Shown here: positions 16,197-24,834 of the stretch, piece by piece
Layout: each line of letters starts with the position of its first letter
How positions within the stretch are numbered: the first letter of the stretch is position 1
Assembly: GCA_023954015.1 (NCBI GenBank)
Contig: JAMLIS010000007.1
Span: forward strand, 1-64,000
DNA length: 64,000 nucleotides
Reading direction: 5' to 3'
Source of the DNA: Burkholderiaceae bacterium
GTDB lineage: Bacteria > Pseudomonadota > Gammaproteobacteria > Burkholderiales > Burkholderiaceae_E
Translations under genes and position numbers: made by a program
The notes under the pieces: model-generated
Databases searched by the model: none
Told to the model about the DNA's origin: nothing
What the model saw: only the letters and a program-made list of their open reading frames with translations

Positions 16197-17624
16197 TCAC
16201 AGCTGATAGACCTGCGGCTGCGTGTGCACCGTGAGTAGCTGAAGTTCGGTGAATTCGGCGATCGCCGACCTGCCACCGAAGCGACCGTAGCCGCTTGCCT
16301 TGACGCCACCGAACGGCAGTTGCGGCTCGCTGCTCACGGTGGTGCCGTTCACGTTGCAGACCCCCACTTGCAGGCGCTGCGCCACCGACAGCGTGCGTGC
16401 GAGGTCGCGTCCGAAAACCGCGCCGGCCAGGCCGTACTCGGTATCGTTTGCGATTTCGACCGCCTCGTCCGCGTCGCGTACGCGAACCAGCGCGGCGATC
16501 GGACCGAACGACTCCTCCTCGTACAGTCGCATCCCCGGACGCACCCGATCGATCACCACGGGCTCGAGCCACACGCCCTCGCGCCGCAACGGCGTCAGCA
16601 AGTTGGCGCCGCGCGCGACCGCATCGGCCACCAACTCTTCGACGCGCTCGGCTGACGAAGTACTGATCAGGCAGCCGAGGCGCGTGCCGATCGCCGCCTT
16701 GTCCGAAGCCCTGAGGGCGAGCGCCTTGTCCGCCAGCCGCTGCGCGAAAGCGTCCGCAATGCGTTCGTCCACGACAATGCGCTCGGTGGACATGCAGATC
16801 TGCCCCTGGTTGACGAAAGCCCCGAAAGCCGCCGCGGACGCCGCCTGATCGATGTCGGCGTCCTCGAGGATGACCAACGGCGCCTTGCCCCCGAGTTCCA
16901 GCAATGCAGGCTTGAGATGCCGGCCAGCCAGTTCGCCGACGATACGGCCGACGCGGGTAGAGCCGGTGAAGTTCACGCGACGCACCGCCGGATGCGCGAT
17001 CAACGCCTCGACGAGCTGGGGAGCGACACTTGCCTCGTGGGTCACCACCTGCAGCACCGATTGCGGCAGGTTTGCGTCACGAAACAACTCGCCGATCATC
17101 CAGTGCGTGCCCGGACAGGCTTCCGACGCCTTGAGCACCACGCAGTTGCCGCACACGAGCGGCATCACGAGCGCGCGCACGCCGAGCAGCAGCGGCGCGT
17201 TCCACGGCGCCATGCCGAGCACCACACCGACCGGACGCCGCACGGTCATGGCGAGACAGCCGGGCTTGTCCGACGGAATCACCTCGCCGCCCACCTGGGT
17301 GGCCAGTGCGGCCGCCTCGCGCAAAGCGCCTGCGGCACCACGGATATTGAACTGCGCCCATGTGGCCGAGGTGCCGGTCTCGGCGATCATCGCCTGCGTG
17401 AACGCTTCAGCGCGTTCGAGCAGCAGCTCGGCAACCCGGGAGACAATGGCGCGGCGTGCATTGGGCCCCGTGGCGGCCCACGCCGGCCACGCCGCAGCCG
17501 CGGCATCGGTTGCGCTCAATGCCCCGGCGACGTCGAATGCAGTCGCTCGCGTTGCCACCTCGCCGCTGACGGGATTGCATCGCACGAAGACCGGAGCGTC
17601 GGCGCGAGACAATGCTTCGATCAT
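16197..17624 (-). CDS. NAD(P)+-dependent aldehyde dehydrogenase
   Basis: A 475-residue aldehyde dehydrogenase. Catalytic Cys277 lies in NQGQICMST, the general base Glu243 in LELGGKAP and the oxyanion Asn142 in PWNAPL. The NAD site includes NFTGSTRVGRIVG. The sequence style (vanillin/salicylaldehyde dehydrogenase group) suggests an aromatic or branched aldehyde, but that is inference. It is the distal gene of the tct operon, 58 bases after a ThDP enzyme that could be a 2-oxo acid decarboxylase. The pair would convert a 2-oxo acid to the one-carbon-shorter acid through the aldehyde. Confidence 0.92.
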   Translation of the reverse strand: MIEALSRADAPVFVRCNPVSGEVATRATAFDVAGALSATDAAAAAWPAWAATGPNARRAIVSRVAELLLERAEAFTQAMIAETGTSATWAQFNIRGAAGALREAAALATQVGGEVIPSDKPGCLAMTVRRPVGVVLGMAPWNAPLLLGVRALVMPLVCGNCVVLKASEACPGTHWMIGELFRDANLPQSVLQVVTHEASVAPQLVEALIAHPAVRRVNFTGSTRVGRIVGELAGRHLKPALLELGGKAPLVILEDADIDQAASAAAFGAFVNQGQICMSTERIVVDERIADAFAQRLADKALALRASDKAAIGTRLGCLISTSSAERVEELVADAVARGANLLTPLRREGVWLEPVVIDRVRPGMRLYEEESFGPIAALVRVRDADEAVEIANDTEYGLAGAVFGRDLARTLSVAQRLQVGVCNVNGTTVSSEPQLPFGGVKASGYGRFGGRSAIAEFTELQLLTVHTQPQVYQL

Positions 17625-17682
17625 GTCGATGTTCCATCAGAGGTGAAAGTCGGACGCGGCACTGGTCGATCTGCAACGAGGC

Positions 17683-19449
17683 TCAATGCGGCGCTAGGGC
17701 CACTTGAAGCAACGCCGAACGACCAGCGTCGAGCGCAGCCAGGCAACGGGCTATCGCGCCTTCCACCTGTGCCGGATCGTCGAGCCGCTCTCCATGGCCG
17801 CCGGCAGCCGCGACGATGCGCGTGAAATCGACCCGTGGCGCAAGTACCGACTCGTAGGAATCCTGCTGGCTGGCGACGCCGCCGGGATACATGCGCAAAG
17901 TGGCCTCCTTCACGGCCGCCCAGCCGCCGTTGTCGAGCACCACGGTGAAGATCGGCAACCGGTACTGTTGCGCAGTGGCATACAGCGAGCTCGGATTGCA
18001 GAAGTGGAAGCTTCCATCGCCCACGACATGCACCACGCGCCGGTCGGGATGAGCCAGTTTGTAGCCGAGTGCCATGCCGGCCGAGAAGCCGAGACCGCCA
18101 CCCGGCAGGCCCACCAGCGTGCCGGGCCGAGTGCGCGGGATCTGCTCGAAAACAGCCAGCGTATTGCGGATCGCCTCGTTGAGCACGATGTCCGATTCGT
18201 GTAGCAGCCGGCCCAGCACCGCACAGACGTGATGCGGATTGAGGCTGCCCGGTGTACCGGCATCGGCCGCACGTGTCGCCGCGGCCTGCTCCCGCTCGGC
18301 ATGCTCGGAAGCGAGACGCTCGAGGCGCTGCGCCGCCCGTTCCCGAAACTGCGGCGTGGCCAACGCCTGCACCGCCTCGATCAGTTGTTCGAGCATGCGC
18401 GCGCTGTCGCCCTCCACCCTCAGGTCGGTGGCAAAAGGCCACATCGGCAGTTCACGCTTTATGGCGTCGACGTCCATCTGCACCCAGTACGCCTCGGAGT
18501 TCGGCCGCGTGGTCTTCGGTACCCAGGGCACGTCCACGTCGACCAACAGGCCGAAATCGGTGCTCTGGACATATGGGGCCGGCTGGTAACCGGCAAAACA
18601 GGGGCTGTCGCGCGGGATGTTCAGGTAGACGCTGTTGAACTCGCACACGCGGATTCCCGCCAGTCGCGCGAGCCGGTCGATGAGCAGCGGGGTGGTGGTC
18701 TGGCGTCCGGCGTAGGCGGTAACCAGCAAAGGCTCGCGCGCCGCCAGCAGCCGCTCGGCCACGGCGCGGATCGCATCCGGATCTGCGCCACGGTGTCTGA
18801 CAGGCGCATATCGGGCCGCCGGAAATCCACGCACGCTGAAGACGTCGCAGTCGGCGGCCAGCACCTCGCGCGGCAACATCAGGTAGGCGGGCCCGGCCGG
18901 GTCGCTATGCATCACGGCGCAAGCGCGCGCCACGGTTTCATGCGCCACGACACCGGAGGGCAGCGTGTACTCCCATTTCACGTAAGGACGTACGAGGCTG
19001 CCCTGATCGAACGGCTCCTGCACGAAGTGCACATAGGTATCGCGGCCTCCCGCCAATTCGCCTTCGCTGGAAAACGGCGCTCGACCGGCCATGAGCAGCA
19101 CCGGCAGACGTGCGCGGAACAGGTTGTGCAGCCCCATCGACGCGTTGGCAGTACCCGCATCCACGTGCACCATCACCACCTGGCCGCGGCCGGTTGCAGC
19201 CGCGTACCCGCCCGCCATGTGGACAGCCGTGTTCTCATGCGGGCACAGCACGATCTTCGGCGCCGATCGGCCTTCGGCACGCCAGCGCGCGAGTTCCTCG
19301 ATCAAGGGCGCATGGTCGGTGCCGAGGTTGCCGAAGACGTACTCGATGCCCTGTTCGCACAACGCCTGTAACAGAAAGTGCGCGGCGCTGCGGCGGCCCG
19401 CGTCCGGGGCAGACGACAGCGCCACGGCGCGGTTCTTCGGTCGATTCAC
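17683..19449 (-). CDS. ThDP-dependent 2-oxo acid decarboxylase/acetolactate-synthase-like enzyme
   Basis: A 588-residue thiamine-diphosphate enzyme with the three-domain order PYR, central and PP. The cofactor-activating glutamate is Glu72 (CPHENTAVHMAGGYA). The ThDP/Mg motif is GDGSFHFCNPSSLYATAQQ ending in VLDNGGW. Residue choice is not that of anabolic acetolactate synthase (no regulatory subunit nearby), and the next gene is an aldehyde dehydrogenase. I therefore favour a decarboxylase of the benzoylformate-decarboxylase kind. Its ATG overlaps the stop of the Bug gene by four bases (ATGA), showing tight coupling to transport genes. The substrate is unproven. Confidence 0.85.
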   Translation of the reverse strand: MNRPKNRAVALSSAPDAGRRSAAHFLLQALCEQGIEYVFGNLGTDHAPLIEELARWRAEGRSAPKIVLCPHENTAVHMAGGYAAATGRGQVVMVHVDAGTANASMGLHNLFRARLPVLLMAGRAPFSSEGELAGGRDTYVHFVQEPFDQGSLVRPYVKWEYTLPSGVVAHETVARACAVMHSDPAGPAYLMLPREVLAADCDVFSVRGFPAARYAPVRHRGADPDAIRAVAERLLAAREPLLVTAYAGRQTTTPLLIDRLARLAGIRVCEFNSVYLNIPRDSPCFAGYQPAPYVQSTDFGLLVDVDVPWVPKTTRPNSEAYWVQMDVDAIKRELPMWPFATDLRVEGDSARMLEQLIEAVQALATPQFRERAAQRLERLASEHAEREQAAATRAADAGTPGSLNPHHVCAVLGRLLHESDIVLNEAIRNTLAVFEQIPRTRPGTLVGLPGGGLGFSAGMALGYKLAHPDRRVVHVVGDGSFHFCNPSSLYATAQQYRLPIFTVVLDNGGWAAVKEATLRMYPGGVASQQDSYESVLAPRVDFTRIVAAAGGHGERLDDPAQVEGAIARCLAALDAGRSALLQVALAPH

Positions 19450-20423
19450 TGCTTGCGGGCGAGGCCGGCTGCGGCCGCCACGGGAGCAAAGGCCTTCTGT
19501 TCGTTGACGATGCGCTGGCGAACGCTGGGCCCGTCGGAAGCATCGGCCTCGTGGCCGAGCCTGCCGTACGCTTCGCGTGCTTCGGGCGATCCGAGGTAGC
19601 CCCGCATCGCCTTGCCGATCGTGTCGATCACCGGCTGTGGCGTCCCGGCGGGCGCGAACAGCGCGAGCCAGATCTCGAACTCGGTGCCCGGATAGCCTGC
19701 CTCGGCGAGGGTCGGCACGTCCGGCAGGAAGTGCGAGCGGCCGGCCGAACTCACCGCGAGCGGCTTCACTGCCCCAGCGTCGAGCTGGCCCTTGATCGGC
19801 GCCAGATCGGCCATCGTCATCGCGACGCGGCCCGCGACCACGTCGGTGAGCGCGGGAGCGAAGCCGGGATAGGGCACGTGAATCATGTCGACCGCTGCGC
19901 TCTGCGTCAGACGTGCGATGCCGAGATGAACCATCGAGCCTATTCCATTGCTGGCAAACGCGAGTTGTCCCGGTTTCGCCCTGGCATCGGCCATCAGATC
20001 GGCTAATCCGCGATACGGTTGGGACGATGACGTAACCAGAAAGAACGGCATGCGCGAGACCATGCCTATAGGCTCGAAATCCTTCAGTGGATCGAACGGC
20101 AACGCGGTCGGGTGCACCAGCGGAAGAACCGACATCGTCGAGCTACCGGTGAACAGCAAGGTGTAGCCGTCCGGTGCAGCGTGGGCGACGGCATTGGTGC
20201 CGATTACCGTTGCACCGCCGGGCTTGGCGTCGACGACGAAGTTCTGGCCGAGCGTCTGGGAAAGATGGTTGGCCACGAGCCGAGCGGCACCGTCCACCCC
20301 GCCGCCCGCGGCGTAGGGAATCACGATACGCACCGTTCTCGTGGGCCAGCTCTGGGCGTTCGCGATCGCTGCGAGCCCGGCCAGCGCGACAGCCAGACAC
20401 ATTCGAAACAATCCTGCATGCAT
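19446..20423 (-). CDS. Bug/TctC-type periplasmic substrate-binding protein
   Basis: A 325-residue receptor with signal peptide MHAGLFRMCLAVALAGLA...NAQ and motifs IVIPYAAGGGVDGAAR, AKPGGATVIGTNAVA and VPYPGFAPALTDVVAGRV. The start at 20423 follows GGAG by eight bases. It sits 79 bases after tctA and overlaps the ThDP enzyme gene, so it is the likely receptor for the TctAB transporter of this operon, or one of two such receptors, since another Bug gene lies just upstream of tctB. Ligand unknown, presumed carboxylate. Confidence 0.9.
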   Translation of the reverse strand: MHAGLFRMCLAVALAGLAAIANAQSWPTRTVRIVIPYAAGGGVDGAARLVANHLSQTLGQNFVVDAKPGGATVIGTNAVAHAAPDGYTLLFTGSSTMSVLPLVHPTALPFDPLKDFEPIGMVSRMPFFLVTSSSQPYRGLADLMADARAKPGQLAFASNGIGSMVHLGIARLTQSAAVDMIHVPYPGFAPALTDVVAGRVAMTMADLAPIKGQLDAGAVKPLAVSSAGRSHFLPDVPTLAEAGYPGTEFEIWLALFAPAGTPQPVIDTIGKAMRGYLGSPEAREAYGRLGHEADASDGPSVRQRIVNEQKAFAPVAAAAGLARKQ

Positions 20424-20502
20424 GACGTGCTCTCCGGTTAGCGATTCACAGGAACGAGTCGAGCTCGGCTTCGACTCGACCACGCCGGGAAGCCGAGGCT
20501 TC

Positions 20503-22014
20503 TCAGCTCTCCTCTTCGGCAAAAGCCTCGCTGCGCTTTCTGGCGATGGCCGGCAGGAACACGATCACCAGCAGCGCGACGGCCATGGCCAGCAGCGCGG
20601 CCGACAGCGGGCGGGTGACGAACACCGACCAGTCGCCGCGCGAGATCGTCATCGCGCGGCGCAGGTACTCCTCCATCAGCTTGCCCAGCACCAGGCCGAG
20701 CAGCAGCGGTGCGGCCTCGCAGTCGAGCTTGCGGAACACGTAGCCCAGGATGGCGAAGGGGATCGTCATGAACACGTCGAAGACGTTGTTGTTCAGCGAA
20801 TAGGCGCCCACGCCGCAGAACAGCAGGATCGCCGGATACAGCACCCGGTAGGGCACCGTCAGCAGCTTGATCCAGATGCCGATCAGCGGCAGGTTCAGGA
20901 TCACCAGCATCAGGTTGCCCACCCACATCGAGGCGATCAGCCCCCAGAACAGCGTCGGGTTGCTCGTCATCACCTGCGGGCCGGGCTGGATGTTGTGGAT
21001 CATCATGCCCGCCACCATCAGCGCCATCACCGCGTTGGTGGGGATGCCCAGCGTGAGCATCGGGATGAACGAAGTCTGCGCGCCCGCATTGTTGGCCGCC
21101 TCCGGACCGGCCACGCCTTCGATCGCGCCGTGCCCGAAGCGCTCGGGCGTCTTGGAGATCTTCTTCTCGACCGCGTAGGAGGTGAACGACGAGAGCACCG
21201 CACCGCCGCCCGGCAGGATGCCCAGCAGCGAACCGAGCGCCGTGCCGCGCACGATCGGTGCGATCGAGGCCTTGAACTCGGCCATGCTCGGCAGCAGGCG
21301 TCCGACCTTGTTGGCGAAGATCTCGCGCCTTTCGCGCTGCTCGAGGTTGGCGATGATCTCGCCGAAGCCGAAGATCCCCATCGCCACCACGGCCAGGTCG
21401 ATGCCGTCGGTCAGCTCCGGTATGTCGAAGGAAAAGCGCGCCACGCCCGAATTCACGTCGGTGCCCACCATGCCGATGAGCAGGCCCAGCACCACCATCG
21501 CCAGCGCCTTGACGATCGAGCCGTGCGCCAGCACCACCGCGGCGATCAGCCCGAGCACCATCAGCGAGAAGTACTCGGCCGGTCCGAACTTGAACGCCAC
21601 CTCCGCCAGCGGCGGTGCGAAGCCGGCGATCAGCAGCGTCGCCACCGTGCCCGCGAAGAACGAGCCGATCGCCGCGATCGCCAGCGCCGGACCCGGGCGA
21701 CCCTTGCGCGCCATCTGGTAGCCGTCGAGCGTGGTCACCACCGAGGAGATCTCCCCGGGCAGGTTCACCAGGATCGCCGTCGTCGATCCCCCGTACTGCG
21801 CCCCGTAGTAGATCCCCGCCAGCATGATGAGTGCCGTCGTCGGGTCGCTCATCTGGTAGGTGATCGGCAGCAGCATCGCGATCGTGGCCACCGGCCCGAT
21901 GCCCGGCAGCACGCCGATCAGCGTGCCCAGCAGCACGCCCACGAAGCAGTAGAAGAGATTGTCCAGCGACAGCGCCGCGCCGAAGCCCAGCGCCAGGTGA
22001 GACAGGAGTTCCAT
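20503..22014 (-). CDS. tctA: Tripartite tricarboxylate transporter large membrane subunit TctA
   Basis: A 503-residue polytopic membrane protein with the TctA hallmarks: GVLLGTLIGVLPGIGPVATIAMLLP near residue 25, GAQYGGSTTAILVNLPGE, LGSLLGILPGGGAVLSSF, and NNAGAQTSFIPMLTLGIPTNAVMALM. The ATG at 22014 (MELLSHLALGFG) follows CAGGAGTTC-type context and gives normal length. It forms the transport pore with TctB (19 bases upstream) and a TctC receptor. A decayed copy of the same gene lies at 1-171. Confidence 0.95.
   Translation of the reverse strand: MELLSHLALGFGAALSLDNLFYCFVGVLLGTLIGVLPGIGPVATIAMLLPITYQMSDPTTALIMLAGIYYGAQYGGSTTAILVNLPGEISSVVTTLDGYQMARKGRPGPALAIAAIGSFFAGTVATLLIAGFAPPLAEVAFKFGPAEYFSLMVLGLIAAVVLAHGSIVKALAMVVLGLLIGMVGTDVNSGVARFSFDIPELTDGIDLAVVAMGIFGFGEIIANLEQRERREIFANKVGRLLPSMAEFKASIAPIVRGTALGSLLGILPGGGAVLSSFTSYAVEKKISKTPERFGHGAIEGVAGPEAANNAGAQTSFIPMLTLGIPTNAVMALMVAGMMIHNIQPGPQVMTSNPTLFWGLIASMWVGNLMLVILNLPLIGIWIKLLTVPYRVLYPAILLFCGVGAYSLNNNVFDVFMTIPFAILGYVFRKLDCEAAPLLLGLVLGKLMEEYLRRAMTISRGDWSVFVTRPLSAALLAMAVALLVIVFLPAIARKRSEAFAEEES
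20507..20584. repeat. Direct repeat, right copy (3' end of intact tctA)
   Basis: The first 53 bases are identical to window bases 1-53; see the left copy. This copy lies inside the functional tctA gene and encodes its C-terminal residues. Confidence 0.85.
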
Positions 22015-22033
22015 CGGCTGCGCGGCTCCGGAG

Positions 22034-22495
22034 CTACTGCGTGAGGAACGTCGGCCAGACCGGAAACTGCAACTCCAGTCCACGCACGAACACCAGGTCC
22101 GAGAGCACCAGCAGCACGACGATCGAGACGAGCGTCTCCTTCCAGTTGAACTCGTGGCTGGCGCTCGACGAGATCGCGATCAGCAGCGTGATGGCCACCA
22201 CCATGCCCAGGTGCGTGAGCGCCGCCCCGAACACGCCGATCGCCGCGAGCACCAGGAACAGTTCGCGCCAGCCTACCGACTCGAGGCGCGTCTCGGCACT
22301 GCTGCGCGCCGTCGAAGTCCACATCACGATCAGGCCGAGCAGCGCGAGGATCGCGCCCAGCATCGTCGGAAAGAACCCCGGGCCCATGCGCGCCGGCGTG
22401 CCCAGTTGGTACGCCTGCGAGAAGACGACGAACAGCAGCCCCAGCGCCACGAACATCGCCCCCGACCAGAAGTCGCGGTAGTTGCGGATGCGCAT
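22034..22495 (-). CDS. tctB: Tripartite tricarboxylate transporter small membrane subunit TctB
   Basis: A 153-residue protein with four hydrophobic helices (FWSGAMFVALGLLFVVFSQAY, FFPTMLGAILALLGLIVMW, LFLVLAAIGVFGAAL and LVSIVVLLVLSDLVFV). The LGTPARMGPGFFP motif after helix 1 is the TctB signature. The ATG at 22495 was chosen because it begins MRIRNYRDFWSG; codons further upstream are unrelated. It precedes tctA by 19 bases and follows the Bug gene at 22660 by 164 bases, a gap that may hold an internal promoter. Confidence 0.93.
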   Translation of the reverse strand: MRIRNYRDFWSGAMFVALGLLFVVFSQAYQLGTPARMGPGFFPTMLGAILALLGLIVMWTSTARSSAETRLESVGWRELFLVLAAIGVFGAALTHLGMVVAITLLIAISSSASHEFNWKETLVSIVVLLVLSDLVFVRGLELQFPVWPTFLTQ

Positions 22496-22659
22496 CGGCG
22501 TGGTCTCCTCGTCGTTGTAGGCGTCCTTGTGCAGACGCTCTGCGTTCGTCGTCACGGTGCACTGCCGCTCTTCGACAGGCCGAAGCCCCGAGAGTCTAGT
22601 GGCGGCCCGCCGATCGATCAATGCGAGCGCGAGCCCGAAGCACGGGGAGGCAGTCGCGA

Positions 22660-23652
22660 TCAGTCCACGGTCGCGCCCGATGCCCTGACGACCTCGCCCC
22701 AGCGGGCAGCTTCGCTGCGGATGTAGGCGGCGAACTGCGCCGGACTCTCGCTCGTGCGCGGCTCGACGTTGAGCGCTCGCAGCTTCGCCTGCGCTTCGGG
22801 CTGCGTCATCGCGTCGTTCAGCTGACGGTGCAGTTGCACGATCACGTCCTTCGGCGTCGCCGCCGGCGCCACCACGCCTTGCCACGCCACCGCCTCGAAG
22901 TCGGCGGTGCCGGCCACCCTGGATTCGGCAATCGTGGGCAGGTCGGGAACCGAGGACACGCGCGTGGCCGTGGTCACGGCGAGCGCCTTCAGCGCTCCGG
23001 ATTTCACGTGCGGCATCGCCGGGGCGAAATCGCTGAACATGACGTTGATCTGGCCGCCCACCAGGTCGGTGATCGCCGGCGCGGAACCCTTGTAGGGCAC
23101 GTGCTGCATCCGGATGCCGGCGGCGGCCTTGAACATCTCGGCGATCAGGTGCTGCGGACTTCCGTTGCCGGCCGACCCGTAGTTCAGGGCCTCCGGATCG
23201 CGCTTGGCGAGCGACACCAGTTCGGCGACGGTGTTCACCCTCAGCGAAGGATGGACGACGAGCATGAACGGCACCGCCGCGACCAGGCCGACCGGCGCGA
23301 ATTCGGTGGCCGGGTCGTACGCGAGCTTCGGATACAGCGAAGGGTTGATCGCGAGAGTCGTGCTCGTCGCGAGCAGCAGCGTCGTGCCGTCGGCCGCGGC
23401 ACGAGCCACGTGGCTCGCGCCCACGCCGGTTCCGGCACCCGGGCGATTCTCCACGACGACCGTCCGCCCGGCCGCGGCTCCGAGATGCTGGGCGATCAGC
23501 CTGCCGAGCAGATCGCTGGTGCCGCCGGGTGCGTAGGGAACCACGAGAACGATCGGTCTGTCCGCCTGCGCCAGCACGATGCGCGGCACCGATGCGAGCG
23601 CCAGCAGGCCGAATGCGCCACCGAATCCCTCCAGCAGTGCGCGTCGATCCAT
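22660..23652 (-). CDS. Bug/TctC-type periplasmic substrate-binding protein
   Basis: A 330-residue receptor. The signal peptide (MDRRALLEGFGGAFGLLALASV...VLAQ) is followed by VLVVPYAPGGTSDLLGR, ENRPGAGTGVGASHVA, NYGSAGNGSPQHLIAEMF and VPYKGSAPAITDLVGGQ, the standard family series. It is placed between the amidohydrolase and tctB in a LysR-controlled operon, so it probably feeds TctAB. It is distinct in wording from the two Bug proteins of the Sec locus. Confidence 0.92.
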   Translation of the reverse strand: MDRRALLEGFGGAFGLLALASVPRIVLAQADRPIVLVVPYAPGGTSDLLGRLIAQHLGAAAGRTVVVENRPGAGTGVGASHVARAAADGTTLLLATSTTLAINPSLYPKLAYDPATEFAPVGLVAAVPFMLVVHPSLRVNTVAELVSLAKRDPEALNYGSAGNGSPQHLIAEMFKAAAGIRMQHVPYKGSAPAITDLVGGQINVMFSDFAPAMPHVKSGALKALAVTTATRVSSVPDLPTIAESRVAGTADFEAVAWQGVVAPAATPKDVIVQLHRQLNDAMTQPEAQAKLRALNVEPRTSESPAQFAAYIRSEAARWGEVVRASGATVD

Positions 23653-23682
23653 TTCCTGTCTCCTCGTTGGCGAATTGCGGTT

Positions 23683-24672
23683 TCAGCCGAGATCGAAGAT
23701 GCGTTGCGCGTTGGCTCCGCGTACCCGATGCCGGATGCCGTCGGGCAGGTCGTCGACTCGCGCGAGGCAACCGGTCATGTCTCCGATGTTGTGCGGATAG
23801 TCCGAGCCGTAGAGCACGTTGTCCGGGCCGCACACCTTCACGCACATCTCGAGTGCGTCCTGCGTGAAGACGACGGTATCGACGAACACGCGTCGCATGT
23901 AGTTGCTCGGGCGCTCCTGCGTGCGTGCGCGACAGCGCGGGATCCGCTCGTGGCAGATGTCGAGGCGTCCGACGAGGTAAGGCAGTGCGCCCCCGCCGTG
24001 CGACGCGATCAGCTTCAGCCTCGGATACCGGTCGAGAAAGCCGTCGTAGATGCAGCGCGCGATCGCCAGCGAAGTGTCGAAGGTGAATCCGACCGGCGGA
24101 ATCAGGTTGTGTTCTGCCATGTCCATCTCGCCGGCCCCGGGAGGGTCGGTGGGATGCACGAGCACCGGCAGGCGCCGGTCGTCGATCGCCTGCCAGATCT
24201 CGGCGAAGGCCGGATCGGTGAGCGACCGCCCGGCGATGTTCGCCAGCACCATGACCCCGACGGCGCCCGCATCGCAGGCCCGCGCGAGTTCGTCCAGCGC
24301 GAGATCACGGTGCTGCCACGGCAGCGAGGCGAACCACCGGATCCGCTCCGGATACTGCCGCTGCGCCGCCGCCATGTCGTCGTTGACGAGGCGTGCCGCC
24401 CGCAGGCTGATCTCCGGGCCGCCCCAGTAGGCGTTCGGACAGGTCAGCGAGACGACGGCGAGATCGACCCGCGCGCGATCCATGTTCCGGATGCGCATGC
24501 CGTAGTCGAACATGCCCGGCGTCAGGGTCATGAACGGCGCACCGTCCTTGTGGACCGCTTCGACGCCGGGTTCGACCCGCGCGACGGAATAGCGCGGAGC
24601 ACCGTGCGACTTCAACAGGTCGAGCCACTCGCGGTTCAGCATGTGCGTGTGGATGTCGACGACGAGGCTCAT
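23683..24672 (-). CDS. ACMSD-like metal-dependent amidohydrolase/decarboxylase
   Basis: A 329-residue TIM-barrel protein of the amidohydrolase-2 family, which includes aminocarboxymuconate-semialdehyde decarboxylase. Metal ligands are visible as HxH in VVDIHTHML (start), His in VLVHPTDPP, His in IASHGGGALPYL and Asp in VLYGSDYPHN. The ATG at 24672 follows GGAGACCCGG directly and gives MSLVVDIHTHM. It is the first gene of the minus-strand operon facing a LysR regulator. Members decarboxylate or hydrolyse aromatic or muconate-like acids, which fits transport of a carboxylate by the downstream tct genes. Exact reaction unknown. Confidence 0.88.
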   Translation of the reverse strand: MSLVVDIHTHMLNREWLDLLKSHGAPRYSVARVEPGVEAVHKDGAPFMTLTPGMFDYGMRIRNMDRARVDLAVVSLTCPNAYWGGPEISLRAARLVNDDMAAAQRQYPERIRWFASLPWQHRDLALDELARACDAGAVGVMVLANIAGRSLTDPAFAEIWQAIDDRRLPVLVHPTDPPGAGEMDMAEHNLIPPVGFTFDTSLAIARCIYDGFLDRYPRLKLIASHGGGALPYLVGRLDICHERIPRCRARTQERPSNYMRRVFVDTVVFTQDALEMCVKVCGPDNVLYGSDYPHNIGDMTGCLARVDDLPDGIRHRVRGANAQRIFDLG

Positions 24673-24811
24673 CCGGGTCTCCTGGTTTTTTCGCGTTTCG
24701 ACGGGACGACCGCAGCCGGTGCGAGGCTTCCCGACGCCGAGCATCGCCACGGCCTGTTCTGCCGGATGGTTGCACGGAGAAAACTCACCGTAAAATTGAT
24801 TATTCGTCTCG

Positions 24812-24834
24812 ATTCATACGTATTCCGAATGAAT
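24812..24834. promoter_or_regulatory. LysR-type binding box (ATTCAT-N11-ATGAAT)
   Basis: A perfect inverted repeat ATTCAT (24812-24817) and ATGAAT (24829-24834) with an 11-base spacer, the T-N11-A pattern of LysR-type regulators. The right arm overlaps the ATG of the lysR gene itself, which suits autorepression. It is about 140 bases from the start of the divergent operon. Confidence 0.55.

Noticed and set aside
22621..24828. N-terminal extension of the LysR gene by over 700 codons
   Set aside because: It is antisense to the Bug and amidohydrolase genes, and the regulator has a standard start at 24829.
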